51,730 nt of DNA from JAVBMU01 sp031551755 (GTDB taxonomy: Bacteria > Actinomycetota > Actinomycetes > Actinomycetales > Cellulomonadaceae): the NCBI GenBank assembly GCA_031551755.1, contig JAVBNE010000113.1:1-51730 (forward strand), given 5' to 3'. The notes beneath the pieces were generated by a model. That model was not told the origin of the DNA. It worked only from the letters and a program-made list of their open reading frames with translations, and ran no database searches. Below are positions 8,792-16,686 of the stretch, piece by piece. The translations under genes were made by a program, and so were the position numbers. The stretch's first letter is position 1. Every line of letters begins with the position of its first letter.

Positions 8792-9187
8792 TCAGGAGAT
8801 GACTTCGACCGGGCAGGTGGCGACTCCCGCTCTCTGGATGCGCATATCGGCGGTGACCAGGGGCGCGTGATGCTGTTCGGCCACCGCCACGTAGGCGGCG
8901 TCGTAGGCACTGAGATTCGGGCACAGCTGCCACATGCGTTCCACGTGTTGGCCAGTGGGGACGACGGCGACCGTCACCCGCCGCAGCCATCCCACCGCCC
9001 GTTCGGCATCATGAGCCGAGAGCTTGCCGCCACGTGCAAGACCACGGATACCGGACAGCATCTCGGTATGCCAGTGTCCGGGGACGACCCATGCGGGGTC
9101 ACTTGACAGGATCTCGTCGGCGCGCTCGGAACGCGAGTCGTTCGGAACGAACAAGAGTAGGGCAGCGGAGGCGTCAGGGACGATCAT
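8792..9187 (-). CDS. vapC: PIN-domain ribonuclease toxin (VapC-like)
   Basis: 131 aa. It starts MIVPDASAALLLF, giving the first acidic PIN residue (Asp5). Glu in the HTEMLSGIRGL segment, Asp in LSAYDAAYVAVAE and Asp in APLVTADMR complete the metal-binding set expected of a PIN ribonuclease. The ATG overlaps the antitoxin stop by 4 nt (ATGA), the standard VapBC arrangement. Targets of such toxins are usually tRNAs or rRNA; the target here is unknown. Confidence 0.85.
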   Translation of the reverse strand: MIVPDASAALLLFVPNDSRSERADEILSSDPAWVVPGHWHTEMLSGIRGLARGGKLSAHDAERAVGWLRRVTVAVVPTGQHVERMWQLCPNLSAYDAAYVAVAEQHHAPLVTADMRIQRAGVATCPVEVIS

Positions 9188-9456
9188 GTGCCGAGGTTCT
9201 TCAGGTCTTGAGCGGTGCGGGCACGGTCGATTGCCGAAAGCACGTCTTCGCCGGCGGTTGGCGATGACTCCGGTGATGCAGCACTGGTCCGCCAGGCGCG
9301 GATCTCGTCGAGCAGGGCGCGGTTGTTCCCAAATGAAGCCTCGCGCAAGACGACTTCCCGGAGGAAGGCATTCAACGACTGGCCTCGCTCCTTCGCCCGG
9401 TCCGCGAGAAGATCCCGCACCGACTCGGGCACGTCTCGAATCTGCAAGGCAACCAT
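9184..9456 (-). CDS. vapB: Ribbon-helix-helix antitoxin (VapB/FitA-like)
   Basis: 90 aa. The N-terminus MVALQIRDVPESVRDLLADRAKERGQSLNAFLREVV is a typical ribbon-helix-helix DNA-binding unit; the disordered, charged C-terminus would wrap the toxin. It is the first gene of the minus-strand toxin-antitoxin pair. The start is supported by TAAAAT 6 nt upstream with no Shine-Dalgarno sequence, and by a TGCATG/CATGCA inverted repeat that overlaps the promoter, the expected autorepression site. Confidence 0.82.
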   Translation of the reverse strand: MVALQIRDVPESVRDLLADRAKERGQSLNAFLREVVLREASFGNNRALLDEIRAWRTSAASPESSPTAGEDVLSAIDRARTAQDLKNLGT

Positions 9457-9474
9457 GCATGCATTTTACATGCA
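9456..9474 (-). promoter_or_regulatory. Promoter and operator of the minus-strand TA module
   Basis: TGCATG (9456-9461) and CATGCA (9469-9474) form an inverted repeat that surrounds the minus-strand -10 TAAAAT (9463-9468). The hexamer ends 6 nt before the ATG, so the mRNA is probably leaderless and autorepressed by the antitoxin. Confidence 0.55.
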
Positions 9475-9517
9475 GGAGCCAGCCCGGCTGGATGCCTCGG
9501 TGTCACACTCTGAGCAC

Positions 9518-9530
9518 AAGTGTTACACTT
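9518..9530 (+). promoter_or_regulatory. Promoter and operator of the plus-strand TA module
   Basis: The palindrome AAGTGTTACACTT contains the -10 TACACT (9524-9529), which ends 5 nt before the ATG at 9535. A related half-site GTGTCACACT lies at 9500-9509. This fits a leaderless, autorepressed operon divergent from the module at 9184-9456. Confidence 0.55.
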
Positions 9531-9534
9531 ACCT

Positions 9535-9795
9535 ATGCCCACCCTAAAGCCCCGGCACGCGATCACCGAGACCGACACCATCGCCCATGCCCTCGCGGTC
9601 GCTCGTCAACGCTGGCCTGGGCAACCCCCCTCCCGCCTGCTGAACCACCTGATCGAAAAGGGCGCCCAGGCGGTCGAGCACGAGGAAGCCACCCAAACCG
9701 CCGGTCACGACCGCGCCGTCGAGGCACTCACCCAACTAGCGGGCTACTACCCGGACGGGTATCTCGACGAGGTCCGTGAAGGGTGGAGCGAGTGA
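9535..9795 (+). CDS. Antitoxin of the plus-strand TA module
   Basis: 86 aa. MPTLKPRHAITETDTIAHALAVA followed by WPGQPPSRLLNHLIEKG resembles small actinobacterial antitoxins that pair with PIN toxins; the fold is probably ribbon-helix-helix or related, but I cannot name the family firmly. The acidic C-terminus (YYPDGYLDEVREGWSE) would be the toxin-binding part. The stop overlaps a GTG start of the toxin (GTGA at 9792). Confidence 0.75.
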   Translation: MPTLKPRHAITETDTIAHALAVARQRWPGQPPSRLLNHLIEKGAQAVEHEEATQTAGHDRAVEALTQLAGYYPDGYLDEVREGWSE

Positions 9796-10184
9796 TCGTC
9801 GCCGATGCCAACATCGTCATCGCGGCAGCCAACCCGGCACACCTCCATCACGCCGCTGCCCAAGAGATCATTCGAGTGCACGGCAGCGATGGGATGGCGC
9901 TGCATTCCTTGACGTTCGCAGAGGTTCTGGTAGGTCCCGCGAGAGCCGGCGCACTGGCGACGGCACGAGATGCGCTCACTGCGGCCGGATTCCACCTCTC
10001 CCCTGCCGGCGACCCGCCCTCGGAAGCACTGGCACTCCTACGCGCGAGCACCTCGCTGAAGATGCCGGATGTGTGCGTGCTCGCGACCGCCGAGCATCTT
10101 CGGGCGAACCTCGCGACCTTCGACGCTCGCCTTGCCCGGGAGGCCATCGCGCGGGAGATACCGGTCCACGGTCTGGATGGCTGA
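9783..10184 (+). CDS. PIN-domain toxin of the plus-strand TA module
   Basis: 133 aa from GTG 9783, or 130 aa from GTG 9792, which gives a 4-nt overlap with the antitoxin. VIVADANIVIAAANP carries the first PIN Asp, TFAEVLVGPARAG the Glu, and KMPDVCVLATAEHL the third acidic position; FDARLA supplies a late Asp. It is a predicted Mg-dependent ribonuclease. It differs clearly from the PIN toxin at 8792-9187, so the two modules are not a recent duplication. It converges on cas2 with only 22 bp between the stops. Confidence 0.82.
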   Translation: MERVIVADANIVIAAANPAHLHHAAAQEIIRVHGSDGMALHSLTFAEVLVGPARAGALATARDALTAAGFHLSPAGDPPSEALALLRASTSLKMPDVCVLATAEHLRANLATFDARLAREAIAREIPVHGLDG

Positions 10185-10206
10185 GCCAGTCCGCGGACGA
10201 CCGGAG

Positions 10207-10491
10207 TCAGAATGCCGCCCAGAACAGGGACGGCTCCGGAACTCTCATCTGCCCCATGGTCACCGTCTGGTCGCGGCACGGGCCGCATTGACGCACGAGG
10301 ACGAACGAGTCGACTGTCGGCTCCAAAATCTCGCGTACCGAATCCAGCACTCCCTCAACCTCATCAGGGGGAAGTGTCAGAATGTAGACGGAGCGTTGGA
10401 TTCGGTCTCCCCACGCCTGCAGCACTGCCGCAACCCTTGCTCGACGGCTGTCGTGGGCGATGTCGTAGGCCGCAATGGCTGTCAGCGCCAT
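10207..10491 (-). CDS. cas2: Cas2 adaptation protein
   Basis: 94 aa from the ATG at 10491. MALTAIAAYDIAHDSRRARVAAVL is the Cas2 beta1-alpha1 signature with the conserved YDI Asp and the Arg pair; the ferredoxin-like core continues through SVYILTLPP and SFVLVRQC. Cas2 dimers bridge two Cas1 dimers during spacer integration. The gene overlaps the end of RT-cas1 by 10 nt. A TTG at 10506 is an alternative start, but the ATG gives the canonical N-terminus. Confidence 0.9.
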   Translation of the reverse strand: MALTAIAAYDIAHDSRRARVAAVLQAWGDRIQRSVYILTLPPDEVEGVLDSVREILEPTVDSFVLVRQCGPCRDQTVTMGQMRVPEPSLFWAAF

Positions 10492-12368
10492 GACAACCCG
10501 GTCCAAGGGTCACCAGCACCGGTTACGGCCGAAGCGAGCCGCTGCGCCTGCCGGTACAGATGCCGCCGAATAGAACCGCGAAACTCCGGCAACGCTCCCC
10601 CGGTCACTTGAAGCATACGCCGTTCGTAGCTTTCAACGACCACCGACTTGCCGGCCTTCGTCAGCCACACACCTTCTCGCCCTTCCTTCGTTCGCCCATG
10701 CTCGACGGTGAGGGTGCCCCGGCGCGCCGCTTGAACGATAGCGAGATCGACCACGTATGGGCGAAACTCCTCCATCAGATCCAGCGCGAGCGATGGGCGA
10801 TTGTCGCTGTCGCTGTGCAGGAAGCCGATACTCGGATCGAGACCCGCTGCTACCAGTGCGGCGACCGCTTCCCCGAGAAGAATTGCATACCCGTAACCAA
10901 GCGCAGCATTCATGATGTCCAGCGGTGGGCGCCGTGACCGGCCATCAAATTCGAGTTCCGCAGGCAAGACGGCAGCCAGCCCTTCAAAGTACGCAACGGC
11001 CGCTGCACCCTCGATGCCCATGATCTCGCTGGGATTCGCCGCGTCTCTAAGTAGAACGAGAAGCGCATCCACCGCAGTCACGCACTCGCGCAACTCATCG
11101 GCATTCTCCTGCCGCGTGTATCGACGCAGAAGCGTGAGCTGGTGACGCATCTTCGACGAAACGATCGCGATGGCCACCGGCATCGCCACCTCCGTGGAAC
11201 CCGTTGCGTCGAGTTGCGCCCGTAACCTTGCCGGGCGTTTCGGCGACGTCGCAGACAAATGCTGACCGAGATAATTTCCGCGCTTTGAACAGAAAACGAT
11301 GTCTACATCGTGGTAAAAGGCCCAAGAGCGTAGACCTGCGGATACGCCGACCGGACCGAAGCAGACAATCCTTTCCACGTGTGAGATAGGTACGTCAAGA
11401 AGGGATGCATCGTTCTTCGACTTGACTTCCAGGCGGCCCTCCGACATCCACGCTCTACTTCCCCGTGACCCGAGGAACACAGTCTTGCGGACGGGTTCTT
11501 CTACCCGATGGCCGTTCTCGACGAGTGGGTAGCGCGAACCGAAGTCTTCACCGAGAAAGGCGAATCCTTGCTCGAATGACATCAGTTCGGTCTTGTCTTC
11601 TCCCAAGGTCATGCCCAGCTCCTTCAGCGCCTGGTCAGCAACTTTGCGTGCCGCATTAGCTGCGAATGCGGTCTTGGCAACGACGGTGAAATCGTCCGCA
11701 TATCTGACGACGGGAAACCCGGCATCTAACAATGCCGCGTCTAGATGGCGGAGCACCAAGTTCGCCAGCAGTGGCGATAACGAGGTGCCCTGGGGAATCC
11801 CGGGCACCTCGCGTAATCCGTGTGGCGTTGAGGTTCGCCGGCCCAGCAGCTGATTGACAAGTTCGTCAAGTGAGCGATCCCTCACGATTTCACGCAACTC
11901 GTCGACGGCAAGATCTTTCGGAAGAGACGGAAAACAATCGTCCACGTCGGCGCGGAGAACCCACCCCAGTCCCTCGTCCCGAAGCCGTGCGACCTCCTGC
12001 ACCGCGTCGCGCACCCCCAGACCCTCCCTGTAGGCAAATGAGGCGTGACCGAGAAATGGGTCCACCAAGGGCGCCAGCACCTTCAACAGGCTGCGTTCCA
12101 CCACCCGATCCCGCACCGCTGGGACATCGATGACTCGAATGCCACCATCCGATTTAGGGAACTCGATCCGGGTGAGATTCTTTGGAAGATACTCGCCCGA
12201 CGCCAGGGCCTGTGAGAGCTTTTCAAGTTTCTCGTCCGCGTGCTTTCGAAAGCGTTGGATGCTCGGGGCGATGCTTTCACGTTCTGCTGCTGACGCATCT
12301 GCTTCGATCTCCTCCCACGCATTTCGCAAACTAGCGAGCGACGTAACCCGTTGATATAGGTCACGCAT
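10482..12368 (-). CDS. cas1: Reverse transcriptase-Cas1 fusion
   Basis: 628 aa. Residues about 65-280 form a group II intron-like reverse transcriptase: GGIRVIDVPAVRDRVVERSL, SFAYREGLGVRDA, LRADVDDCF with catalytic Asp (141/143), GIPQGTSLSPLLANL, RYADDFTVV (YADD 223-226), LGMTLGEDKTEL and FLGEDF. There is no maturase or endonuclease domain and no N-terminal Cas6 domain. Residues about 290-628 are Cas1, with the metal-ligand Glu453 (GIEGAAAVAYFE), His518 (GFLHSDSDNRPSL) and the LALDLMEEFRP acidic helix. All RT and Cas1 catalytic positions are intact. Such fusions, with Cas2, integrate spacers from DNA and in tested cases from RNA. ATG at 12368 has GGAG 7 nt upstream. The gene lies at the leader-distal end of the array. 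Confidence 0.95.
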   Translation of the reverse strand: MRDLYQRVTSLASLRNAWEEIEADASAAERESIAPSIQRFRKHADEKLEKLSQALASGEYLPKNLTRIEFPKSDGGIRVIDVPAVRDRVVERSLLKVLAPLVDPFLGHASFAYREGLGVRDAVQEVARLRDEGLGWVLRADVDDCFPSLPKDLAVDELREIVRDRSLDELVNQLLGRRTSTPHGLREVPGIPQGTSLSPLLANLVLRHLDAALLDAGFPVVRYADDFTVVAKTAFAANAARKVADQALKELGMTLGEDKTELMSFEQGFAFLGEDFGSRYPLVENGHRVEEPVRKTVFLGSRGSRAWMSEGRLEVKSKNDASLLDVPISHVERIVCFGPVGVSAGLRSWAFYHDVDIVFCSKRGNYLGQHLSATSPKRPARLRAQLDATGSTEVAMPVAIAIVSSKMRHQLTLLRRYTRQENADELRECVTAVDALLVLLRDAANPSEIMGIEGAAAVAYFEGLAAVLPAELEFDGRSRRPPLDIMNAALGYGYAILLGEAVAALVAAGLDPSIGFLHSDSDNRPSLALDLMEEFRPYVVDLAIVQAARRGTLTVEHGRTKEGREGVWLTKAGKSVVVESYERRMLQVTGGALPEFRGSIRRHLYRQAQRLASAVTGAGDPWTGLSWR

Positions 12369-12432
12369 CAGATGACTCCTTCACTTGCCACGGGGCTCCT
12401 AGTGGTGGCCAACAAGTATTTTCTTTGGGCGG

Positions 12433-13774
12433 ATTCCTATTCGCCTATCGGCGAGACCGGTTACGGAACGGGCTTTGGCCGGGCAGCCCGCCCGGCGAAG
12501 TGTTTCTATTCGCCTATCGGCGAGACCTGTTACGGAACCGCAGCAGTTCCCGTCGGCGATCATCGTCGAGGGGAAGTTTCTATTCGCCTATCGGCGAGAC
12601 CTGTTACGGAACATCCCGCTACTGTTTTCGGATCATCTATCTGGCGAGGTTTCTATTCGCCTATCGGCGATACCTGTTACGGAACCGTTACCACAGCTAC
12701 GATCACGAACGTCGGCAGTAAGGTTTCTATCCGCCTATCGGCGAGACCTGTTACGGAACGAAGTTGCTCGTGAGGTGATCCCCACTCGTTCGAGGTTTCT
12801 ATTCGCCTATCGGCGAGACCTGTTACGGAACACGCGAAGCCGCCGAGCAAGACGGCGTCTTTGCTCGTTTCTATTCGCCTATCGGCGAGACCTGTTACGG
12901 AACCGGTCGCCGTCTATCTCAAACTCATGTTCGAGTACGTTTCTATTCGCCTATCGGCGAGACCTGTTACGGAACCATCACGAGGGCCATCTGGCAGGCA
13001 TCCGAGGCGGCGGTTTCTATTCGCCTATCGGCGAGGCCTGTTACGGAACGAGTCGGTGGATCCAGCGGAACGGTGCGCGCCGCGCGGTTTCTATTCGCCT
13101 ATCGGCGAGACCTGTTACGGAACGAACATACGCTCTGGAGTGGGGCGGACTGGAATGTTTCTATTCGCCTATCGGCGAGACCTGTTACGGAACCAATGCA
13201 GCAACACTGCTGCGCGATGGGAAACCGGGTTTCTATTCGCCTATCGGCGAGACCTGTTACGGAACGCAGCTCCCAGTCGTCCGACCCTCGGTGCAGGTTC
13301 GTTTCTATTCGCCTATCGGCGAGACCTGTTACGGAACGATGATCGGGTGGTGGCAATTCTAGGCTCGTGCCACGTTTCTATTCGCCTATCGGCGAGACCT
13401 GTTACGGAACCCCCAACACTACCGCGCGGCCTCGGGTCGCAGAGCGTTTCTATTCGCCTATCGGCGAGACCTGTTACGGAACGTAGTGAGCCAACATACG
13501 ACAGAGCTTACAGTGCAGTGTTTCTATTCGCCTATCGGCGAGACCTGTTACGGAACACGGCATACTTATCAAGTAAACACAAATTCAGAAGTGTTTCTAT
13601 TCGCCTATCGGCGAGACCTGTTACGGAACTGGTTACCTTCGACCCCCTGCCCGGTAGCCGGGTCAGTTTCTATTCGCCTATCGGCGAGACCTGTTACGGA
13701 ACCGCACCGATGACCTCAATGGCAAGGAGGGAGCGAGGTTTCTATTCGCCTATCGGCGAGACCTGTTACGGAAC
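12433..13774 (-). CRISPR. CRISPR array, 19 repeats and 18 spacers
   Basis: The 37-bp repeat begins GTTTCTATTCGCC and ends CTGTTACGGAAC as written on the plus strand. Repeat starts: 12433, 12502, 12576, 12649, 12723, 12795, 12867, 12939, 13013, 13087, 13157, 13229, 13301, 13374, 13446, 13520, 13593, 13666, 13738. Spacers are 32-37 bp. The minus strand is preferred for transcription. Read that way the repeat ends ATAGAAAC, like the 8-nt crRNA handle, directly after a TCGCC-GATA-GGCGA hairpin. The repeat at 12433 is the most degenerate (three changes), as expected of the leader-distal end. Single changes occur in the repeats at 12649, 12723 and 13013. The 64 bp from 12369 to 12432 hold no recognisable feature. 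Confidence 0.97.
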
Positions 13775-13897
13775 CCTACCCCACCGGGAAGCACTCTGAC
13801 CAGCATCGTCACGGTGCTAAGACACGCTCCCGGCGATAGACGTGTCGGGGGAGGTTGCGGCTCACCGTTCCACACGGCGTCGTCGCAGGTCAGGGTG
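13775..13897 (-). promoter_or_regulatory. Probable CRISPR leader
   Basis: These 123 bp lie between the cas6 stop and the first repeat in the minus-strand direction. They contain an inverted repeat (GACACG at 13821-13826 and CGTGTC at 13841-13846) and a smaller one (AGCA/TGCT around 13803-13818). Weak -10-like hexamers (TCTATC, TCTTAG on the minus strand) are present, but none is convincing. Assignment as leader rests on array polarity. Confidence 0.5.
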
Positions 13898-14662
13898 CTA
13901 CACGCTCGAGACGTGCCGTTGCCGCGCACGGTACCCACTCTCCACGTCGGTATTCTCCGGCTCCCCGGCTGGCCTGAATCGCATAACTCCAAGCCCCCAG
14001 GTGGCGTACACGCCAGCACCTGCAAACTCCGCGAACATCAGAAGTCTGTTCACCTGCGCCGCAACCTCGGCGTCCCCGCAGTAGTAGCGTATCTGGCCTA
14101 CGAAACCGTGGATAGTGATCGCGCGACGTTCTCTACCTACCGTCAGCCTCAGCCGGCGCGTCTGACCCTCAACCGCCTCCACGCGCACTTCAGGTGCGCG
14201 TTCCTGGCTGATTCTGGGCACACCTGGACCGGCCCAACGCTCAGACAGCGAGTGTAGTAGCGCCGTCGGCTCCGGCCACGGAGCAAAGTGATCGCCCCGT
14301 CGATATGAGGTCGGCGTCAAGAACTCCACGTCCCACCGCCGCCACGACGATGGTCGACACAAGTCGGCCCACGACAAGCACGCAATCCGGGCCGGTGGCA
14401 AAAGAACCTCACCACGCGAGGCGCCCAAACGTACCTCGCGTCCTGGAACCGCCGCTTCGCCCAGCCGCTCAGCGGCGTCGCCACCGAAGGTAGCGAATTC
14501 GAGAGCGGGAACACCGTCAACAATCCGTGGTGGCGCCACCGACCACGTGGGTGTGCCACCATGACCCAGCCAGCTTGAGGCCATGGCGTGAAGTTGCGTC
14601 GCGTTCACACCCGTCGGATCAATACCCGGGATCGCCACAAGAAAGCGCTCAAGCACAGTCAT
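13898..14662 (-). CDS. cas6: Cas6 crRNA-processing endoribonuclease
   Basis: 254 aa from the ATG at 14662, with GAGG about 7 nt upstream. Two ferredoxin-like halves are suggested. The middle FLTPTSYRRGDHFAPWPEP motif and the C-terminal glycine-rich loop region FAEFAGAGVYATWGLGVMRF are classic Cas6 features. Candidate catalytic His residues are His25 (ATQLHAM) and His34 (WLGHGG). It would cut at the 3' base of the repeat hairpin to leave the ATAGAAAC handle. It overlaps the preceding 120-aa gene by 14 nt and ends directly before the leader. Confidence 0.85.
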   Translation of the reverse strand: MTVLERFLVAIPGIDPTGVNATQLHAMASSWLGHGGTPTWSVAPPRIVDGVPALEFATFGGDAAERLGEAAVPGREVRLGASRGEVLLPPARIACLSWADLCRPSSWRRWDVEFLTPTSYRRGDHFAPWPEPTALLHSLSERWAGPGVPRISQERAPEVRVEAVEGQTRRLRLTVGRERRAITIHGFVGQIRYYCGDAEVAAQVNRLLMFAEFAGAGVYATWGLGVMRFRPAGEPENTDVESGYRARQRHVSSV

Positions 14663-15011
14663 TCCCGTCCTCAAAACGCGCGAGCGCGCAACAACCGACT
14701 ATCCGTCCATCAGCATCTCGAATCTCACCGTAGGGGAACAGCACATCCGCCCGCGCCACGGCTGAGGCAGCCGTCACACGTGACACCACGAAGAAGACAC
14801 CGGGCACCGGATCGGGAAGATTCTCGACAATACCCTCTTGAGAGAGAGCGACAACCGGCACCTCGCGGTCATCAACCCTGATCGAATCATGGGGTCGAAT
14901 CTTCTCCAAGACGCGTGCGGGAGTTGCCGACGCCGGAAGGTCGACCGACGGTAGCACCCCTTCCCCGACAACCAGGCGATGCGGTGTCAGGTTGACTAGC
15001 TTGGTATTCAT
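14649..15011 (-). CDS. 120-aa accessory protein of the CRISPR operon, unknown function
   Basis: It starts MNTKLVNLTPHRLVVGEG and has FFVVSRVTAASAVARADVLFPYG followed by IRDADGRIVGCCALARF. Small proteins of this kind (LTPH start, internal VSR, terminal RD-GR-GC) occur, as I recall, in phages and scattered bacterial genomes, without a function I can name. It looks mostly beta-strand. It is not like DUF1874/Crn2 ring nucleases, which have a different N-terminus. ATGA overlap with the upstream membrane gene and 14-nt overlap with cas6 place it firmly in the operon. Possible roles are an accessory subunit, a regulator of signalling or a captured phage protein. Confidence 0.75.
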   Translation of the reverse strand: MNTKLVNLTPHRLVVGEGVLPSVDLPASATPARVLEKIRPHDSIRVDDREVPVVALSQEGIVENLPDPVPGVFFVVSRVTAASAVARADVLFPYGEIRDADGRIVGCCALARFEDGNDCA

Positions 15012-16252
15012 GCCGGCCGACCTCCGTCCGGTTTTCTCATCGCACTCTTCAGGTAGGGTCCGAATGGCCCTTCGAGCCCGCCTTCAAATATGGAGTCGGG
15101 AGATGGCTGGTCCGAACGCACCTGCATCACACGATTAGCGCCACCAAAGAATCCGACTGTTACCACACGTCGCCAATCCACTCGAAGCTCCTTCAGTAGC
15201 ACACCCGCCGCGAGATTGACTGCCTTGGGTGCCTGCAGTGAGACAAAGACGTGAGCATCGGGAAACTCCAGCAGCGTCGCACTGATCCAACCGGCAATCA
15301 CCAAGGCAAGCTTGGTTGCCGAAGTCTCCACACTGCCATCCTCGATCGAGGTGGCGTTGATAGAGGTCGATTGGCGACCCTTCGGCACGCTAACCGGAAC
15401 AAGCTCGTCGTGATGCGCCGCCCCTACCACACGGACCAGCTGGCACCCTCGTCGAATAGGGCACTCGGTATCAGCCTCAGGAACAGAACCTCCTACCCTG
15501 TTCGACAACTTGAAGGTCAGCCATACACGCTTGATAGCGTCGGAAGCCGGTTCATTACACCAGATGTCATGGTGGCAAATCGGGTCGATGCCGACGATGG
15601 CGTCACAGCCCGCCTGGATACTTGAGTTTCGCGCCTCCTCGAACAACTGATGCATGCTGAATGAAAAGTCGGGTTTAGTTAGATCGCCATTTAATTCCTC
15701 TAGTATGATGTCGCGATTCGAGACAAGCCATTCGTAGCCGACCGCTAGCGCCGCAGGAGCGATTAGGTTAGGAGCAATTTGGGTACCGCGCTCATCCGAG
15801 TCGTCGTTGAGCGCCATTTCGAAGGAAGTGGAGATCTTACCGGCTGCCGGTGAAGCATCAACGACCCGCGGGTCGGGGCTCGCCAAATAGTTGATCAGCG
15901 CCGAGGCCGATCGAAAGTCCCGGCGGTCGCGCCTTTCGACACTTGCCCAGTTCCAGTCCGGCATCGAAACATCGAGCAATCGAAGATAATACAGAGTTCC
16001 GTTGTCACGAGCATGCTGTCGCGACTTGTAGTAGAAGAAGCCGGCCGCTATCGCTGCCAATAGGAAGACCCCCGATCGCCAACACCACACCCAACCCGAT
16101 GGTTGGTCCGCAGAACCGGCGAATAATGTCAGGTCCTCAACGATCAGGGCGACGTCGGCAATCAGCGCTGTATATGCAAGCCCGAAGCTTAGTGCCCATT
16201 TATTCTGTGGAAGCCGCAGCCATCCCACTAGATCTGAAAATAGCTTTTTCAT
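15008..16252 (-). CDS. Two-TM protein with SAVED-like C-terminus, candidate cOA-gated effector
   Basis: 414 aa. Two hydrophobic segments at about 20-38 and 58-76 anchor it in the membrane, leaving residues 80-414 cytosolic. The C-terminal part (about 310-378: LALVIAGWISATLLEF, HVFVSLQAPKAVNLAAGVLL, VVTVGFFGG) resembles SAVED/CARF-type Rossmann-like sensor domains, in which predicted strands alternate with helices and a small-residue motif precedes the last strand. This is a judgement by eye. Known TM-SAVED/TM-CARF proteins depolarise or permeabilise membranes when cyclic nucleotide binds. ATG at 16252 overlaps the upstream stop (ATGA). Base composition is lower in GC than the core cas genes around it. 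Confidence 0.7.
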   Translation of the reverse strand: MKKLFSDLVGWLRLPQNKWALSFGLAYTALIADVALIVEDLTLFAGSADQPSGWVWCWRSGVFLLAAIAAGFFYYKSRQHARDNGTLYYLRLLDVSMPDWNWASVERRDRRDFRSASALINYLASPDPRVVDASPAAGKISTSFEMALNDDSDERGTQIAPNLIAPAALAVGYEWLVSNRDIILEELNGDLTKPDFSFSMHQLFEEARNSSIQAGCDAIVGIDPICHHDIWCNEPASDAIKRVWLTFKLSNRVGGSVPEADTECPIRRGCQLVRVVGAAHHDELVPVSVPKGRQSTSINATSIEDGSVETSATKLALVIAGWISATLLEFPDAHVFVSLQAPKAVNLAAGVLLKELRVDWRRVVTVGFFGGANRVMQVRSDQPSPDSIFEGGLEGPFGPYLKSAMRKPDGGRPA

Positions 16253-16686
16253 CTCACGGACCAACCCTTGTCCGGGTCGATTTCCGCGAAATGCAGGGAG
16301 CGTTCTCCGGTCAGATAGTAGATCGTCATGTCGACGCCGCGCAGATTCTCCTCCGCGCCCGGGCCATCGATCATGCTGTGTTCACGCGCGCCGCGCCCCC
16401 CACTGCGTGACTGTGACACTGCGACCGGGACCCAGCCTTCCCCTTCAGCGCCTCTATGCAGCAGGGCGCCCAGGGCTTCACCCCGGTCCACCCGGAGCCG
16501 CGCCCAACGGCCACCCCCCCGCTCCCAACCCCACAGGTGAGTCGTCATCGGTGGATCCGAAGTCAACGGGCCGAGCTGGGCGCCACCTTGATCCGCCCAG
16601 TACCAGCACATGCCTTTCGGAAGTGCGACTCGCATTTCGTCCCATGGCCGCCGGGATAAGGACTCCAGGTACATCGTGGTGCTCAT
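16249..16686 (-). CDS. 145-aa CRISPR accessory protein, possibly Csx19-like
   Basis: Tryptophan-rich, beta-looking small protein with HLWGWERGGGRWARLRV, a GWVPVAV segment and TIYYLTGERSLHFAEI. Position after the Cas7-like subunits in a Csx10-containing locus matches where type III-D loci carry csx19, and the LWG...W-LR pattern is reminiscent of that family, but similarity is too weak to name it. It does not look all-helical, so it is not an obvious Cas11. ATGA overlaps at both ends tie it to its neighbours. Confidence 0.65.
   Translation of the reverse strand: MSTTMYLESLSRRPWDEMRVALPKGMCWYWADQGGAQLGPLTSDPPMTTHLWGWERGGGRWARLRVDRGEALGALLHRGAEGEGWVPVAVSQSRSGGRGAREHSMIDGPGAEENLRGVDMTIYYLTGERSLHFAEIDPDKGWSVR

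Noticed and set aside
12425..13799. Long open frames across the CRISPR array encoding repeated RLSARPVTE / FLFAYRRDLLRN peptides
   Set aside because: They are translations of the 37-bp repeats; the repeat plus spacer period is close to a multiple of three, so frames stay open by chance.
14649..15011. The 120-aa protein as a DUF1874 (AcrIII-1/Crn2) ring nuclease
   Set aside because: The N-terminal and internal motifs do not resemble DUF1874 proteins.
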